Source of the DNA: Deinococcus grandis
GTDB lineage: Bacteria; Deinococcota; Deinococci; Deinococcales; Deinococcaceae
Length of the DNA stretch: 64,000 nucleotides
NCBI RefSeq assembly: GCF_001485435.1
Contig: NZ_BCMS01000001.1
Span: 1,001,501 to 1,065,500 of the forward strand
Direction: 5' to 3'
Within the stretch, counting starts at the first letter, position 1. The number at the start of each line of letters is the position of its first letter. The translations under genes and the position numbers were made by a program. The notes beneath the pieces were generated by a model. That model ran no database searches. It was not told the DNA's origin and was given only the letters and a program-made list of their open reading frames with translations. Below, piece by piece: positions 61,303-64,000 of this stretch.

Positions 61303-62256
61303 ATGATCGAGTCCCTCATCGGGCACACCCCCCTCCTGCAACTGACGCGCGTCGTCGAGCCCGGCATGGCCGACGTGTTCGTGAAACTCGAAGGTCAGAA
61401 CCCCGGCGGCAGCATCAAGGACCGCACCGCCCTGGGCCTCATCGAGGACGCCGAACGGCGCGGCGTCCTGCAACCCGGCGGCACCATCGTGGAACCCACC
61501 AGCGGCAACACCGGCATCGGACTGGCGCAGGTCGCCGCCGCCAAGGGCTACAAACTCATCCTGTGCATGCCCGCCAGCATGAGCGAGGAACGCAAACGCA
61601 CCCTCGTCGCGTACGGCGCCGAACTGATCCTCACCGACCCCACCCGCCGCATGCTGGCTGCCATCGAGGAAGCCGAGAAGCTCGTGCACGAGCGCGGCGC
61701 GGTCATGATGAACCAGTTCGGGAACCCCGCCAATCCTGCCGTGCACGAACGCACCACCGGCCCCGAACTGTGGGAGCAGATGCAGGGCCGCATCGATGCC
61801 TTCGTGTACGGCAGCGGCACCGGCGGCACCATCAGCGGCGTCGGCCGGTACCTCAAACGCATGAACCCCGCCGTGCAGATCATCGCCTGCGAACCCGCCC
61901 GCAGCAACGTCCTCACCGGCGGCGAGATGGGCACCCACGGCTTCCAGGGCATGGGCCCCGGTTTCATCCCGGACAACCTCGACCGCAGCGTCATCGACGA
62001 CGTCATCGACGTCTGGGAGGAAGACGCCTACCCCCTGGCCCGCCGCCTGGCGCAGGAGGAAGGCGTGTTCGTCGGCATGAGCAGCGGCGCCATGGCCTGG
62101 GCCACCCTGGAGGTCGCCCGTCGCCTGGGCCCCGGCAAACGCGTCGCCACCATCGCCTGCGACACCGGCGCCCGCTACCTGACCACCAGCCTCTTCGCGG
62201 GCGAGGGCGACACGCCCCCCGGCTACCTGCCCCGCTCCCGCCAGCGCACCGCGTAA
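61303..62256 (+). CDS. cysK: Cysteine synthase (O-acetylserine sulfhydrylase)
   Basis: 317-residue PLP enzyme making cysteine from O-acetylserine and sulphide. Motifs: IGHTPLLQL, PLP Lys in NPGGSIKDRTALGLI, the substrate loop VEPTSGNTGIGLAQVAAAKG, phosphate-binding GSGTGGTISGVGRYLK, and the C-terminal ACDTGARYL. The protein is of the usual CysK size. The PLP loop and dimer residues are intact. Confidence 0.93.
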   Translation: MIESLIGHTPLLQLTRVVEPGMADVFVKLEGQNPGGSIKDRTALGLIEDAERRGVLQPGGTIVEPTSGNTGIGLAQVAAAKGYKLILCMPASMSEERKRTLVAYGAELILTDPTRRMLAAIEEAEKLVHERGAVMMNQFGNPANPAVHERTTGPELWEQMQGRIDAFVYGSGTGGTISGVGRYLKRMNPAVQIIACEPARSNVLTGGEMGTHGFQGMGPGFIPDNLDRSVIDDVIDVWEEDAYPLARRLAQEEGVFVGMSSGAMAWATLEVARRLGPGKRVATIACDTGARYLTTSLFAGEGDTPPGYLPRSRQRTA

Positions 62257-62370
62257 CCCGCGCCCGGCTGGCCTCGGGTGACGCGGTGCACCGGCCGCCC
62301 GAAGCGGCGAACGTGCTCCGCGCGGCACACCCGGGGAAGGGGGCGCCGCACGCAGAGGCCGCGGCCCGGT

Positions 62371-63075
62371 TCAGCCGCCCAGGTAGGCCTGCAGCACGCG
62401 CTCGTCATTCACGAGTTCGGCGCTGTTCCCGCTGAAGGTCAGCTGCCCGGCCTCGAGGACGTACGTGCGGTGCGAGGCGTTCATGGCGAGGCGTGCGTTC
62501 TGCTCGACGAGCAGGATGGTCACCCCCTGCGCGTTCAGGTCGCGGATGATGCTGAAGATCTCCCGCACGATGATCGGCGCCAGACCCAGGCTGGGTTCGT
62601 CCAGCAGCAGCAGTTTCGGGCGGCTCATCATGGCCCGCGCGATGGCGAGCATCTGCTGCTCGCCGCCCGACAGCGTCCCCGCGAGCTGGTCGCGCCGCTC
62701 GCCCAGGCGGGGGAAGCGTTCGTACATCTCGTACAGGTCCGCGCGGACACTGCCTTTTCTGGTGTACGCGCCGAGTTCCAGGTTGTCCTGCACGCTCTGC
62801 CGCGCCAGCACCTGCCGCCCCTCGGGACTCTGCGCGATGCCGAGCTTCACGGCCTCGTCGGCGGGCAGCCGCGTGATGTCCCGCCCCGCGAAGCGGATGG
62901 TCCCGGCGACCGGGCGCAGCAGGCGCGACACGGCTCGCAGCGTGGTCGTCTTGCCCGCGCCGTTCGCGCCGATCAGCGTGACGACCTCGCCCTCCTCGAC
63001 GGTCAGGGACAGGCCGCGCACCGCCTGGATCGCGCCGTAGTTCACGCTGAGGTTCTCGATCTCCAGCAGGGCCAT
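62371..63075 (-). CDS. livF: Branched-chain amino acid ABC transporter ATPase LivF-type
   Basis: 234 residues. Walker A GANGAGKTTTLRAV, signature LSGGEQQMLAIARAM, Walker B LLLLDEPSLGLAP (LivF variant), and the LivF-typical SPEGRQVLARQSVQDNLELGAY. Start ATG 63075 lies 5 nt after AGGAGGT. It forms part of a Liv/Urt-like high-affinity transporter whose permeases and binding protein lie past the right edge. A degenerate repeat separates it from the livG-type gene. Confidence 0.93.
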   Translation of the reverse strand: MALLEIENLSVNYGAIQAVRGLSLTVEEGEVVTLIGANGAGKTTTLRAVSRLLRPVAGTIRFAGRDITRLPADEAVKLGIAQSPEGRQVLARQSVQDNLELGAYTRKGSVRADLYEMYERFPRLGERRDQLAGTLSGGEQQMLAIARAMMSRPKLLLLDEPSLGLAPIIVREIFSIIRDLNAQGVTILLVEQNARLAMNASHRTYVLEAGQLTFSGNSAELVNDERVLQAYLGG

Positions 63076-63121
63076 CATCGACCTCCTTCCGAGGGCTGCT
63101 GCGCCTGCGGGGCAGCCCGAC

Positions 63122-63214
63122 AAGCGGATGCGAGTGGGAACAGGTTGTGAATTCCGGAAATGGAGTGGGGGTGCGGCGCTGTACCGCAGGCCCACGCAAT
63201 GGACGGAATTCGCA
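63122..63214 (+). repeat. Degenerate 3'-half copy of the dispersed repeat
   Basis: Aligns with the right half of copies 2 and 3: AGCGGATGCGAG, TTCCGG-AA-TGGAGTGG, and the end TGGACGGAATTCGCAT (consensus ACGGAATCCGTAT). It fills the gap between the livG- and livF-type genes. Confidence 0.6.
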
Positions 63215-63967
<753 letters not shown>

Positions 63968-64000
63968 GTTCCGGTCCGCCTGGACAGGAACGGACGCGGT

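Overview
The window is a stretch of high-GC chromosome from a bacterium that is almost certainly a Deinococcus. This rests on the overall gene set, an LEA-type desiccation protein, the short HisG plus HisZ pair, and a strong leaderless-promoter signature (TAnnnT about 5-9 nt before an ATG/GTG with no Shine-Dalgarno). It also rests on a family of small palindromic intergenic repeats. I identify about 58 protein genes, two tRNAs, two complete insertion sequences and two families of dispersed repeats. No rRNA, CRISPR array or prophage was seen.

Layout. 1-4.5 kb: end of a hemolysin III gene, M50 protease, class II tRNA nucleotidyltransferase, HtrA protease, and a GrpB-like/nucleotidyltransferase two-domain protein. 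4.5-10 kb: a large secreted nuclease lipoprotein (ExeM/NucH type) preceded by an overlapping 55-codon peptide gene. Divergent from these are a PqqD-like gene and an HPr-kinase-like gene. The peptide carries the spacing of a lasso-peptide leader, so this looks like a reduced or unusual RiPP locus and is the best candidate for an undescribed system. 10-16 kb: LysM/phosphodiester glycosidase, a GATase-like/truncated-haemoglobin fusion, DusA, ApaG, M42 peptidase, LEA protein. 16-21 kb: an IS66-type and an IS4-type element, each inserted into a copy of the same small repeat, with three housekeeping-like genes between them. 21-26 kb: dihaem cytochrome c, PAP2 phosphatase, an orphan BMP/nucleoside-type ABC ATPase, EamA exporter, CMD protein. 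26-35.5 kb: glucan phosphorylase, VOC protein, histidine kinase, TrmJ-like methyltransferase, GNAT, glycogen synthase. 35.5-42.3 kb: tRNA-Met/tRNA-Val operon, PAS-GGDEF-EAL protein, and a Lia-like kinase/DUF4097/response-regulator operon. 42.3-50 kb: TetR, mtnN-lrgA-lrgB, PatB-type lyase, hisZ-hisG, lipoprotein, DedA. 50-57 kb: GH13 glucosidase with a LacI-type operator, LCP protein, GNAT, lipoprotein, clpS-clpA. 57-64 kb: enolase-superfamily enzyme with a P-loop protein, PRC-barrel stress-type protein, cysteine synthase, and the LivF/LivG ATPases, which run to the window edge.

How parts work together. Glycogen metabolism is split between GlgA (34-35.4 kb) and a glucan phosphorylase (26.3-28.8 kb), with a GH13 glucosidase at 50-51.7 kb. 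ClpS and ClpA form the N-end-rule adaptor/unfoldase pair. HisZ supplies the regulatory subunit that short HisG needs. Tight stop/start overlaps (ATGA, GTGA or TTGA) couple many pairs. Limits: all family calls come from reading motifs, with no database search, and starts are inferred from -10 boxes, Shine-Dalgarno sites or overlaps.
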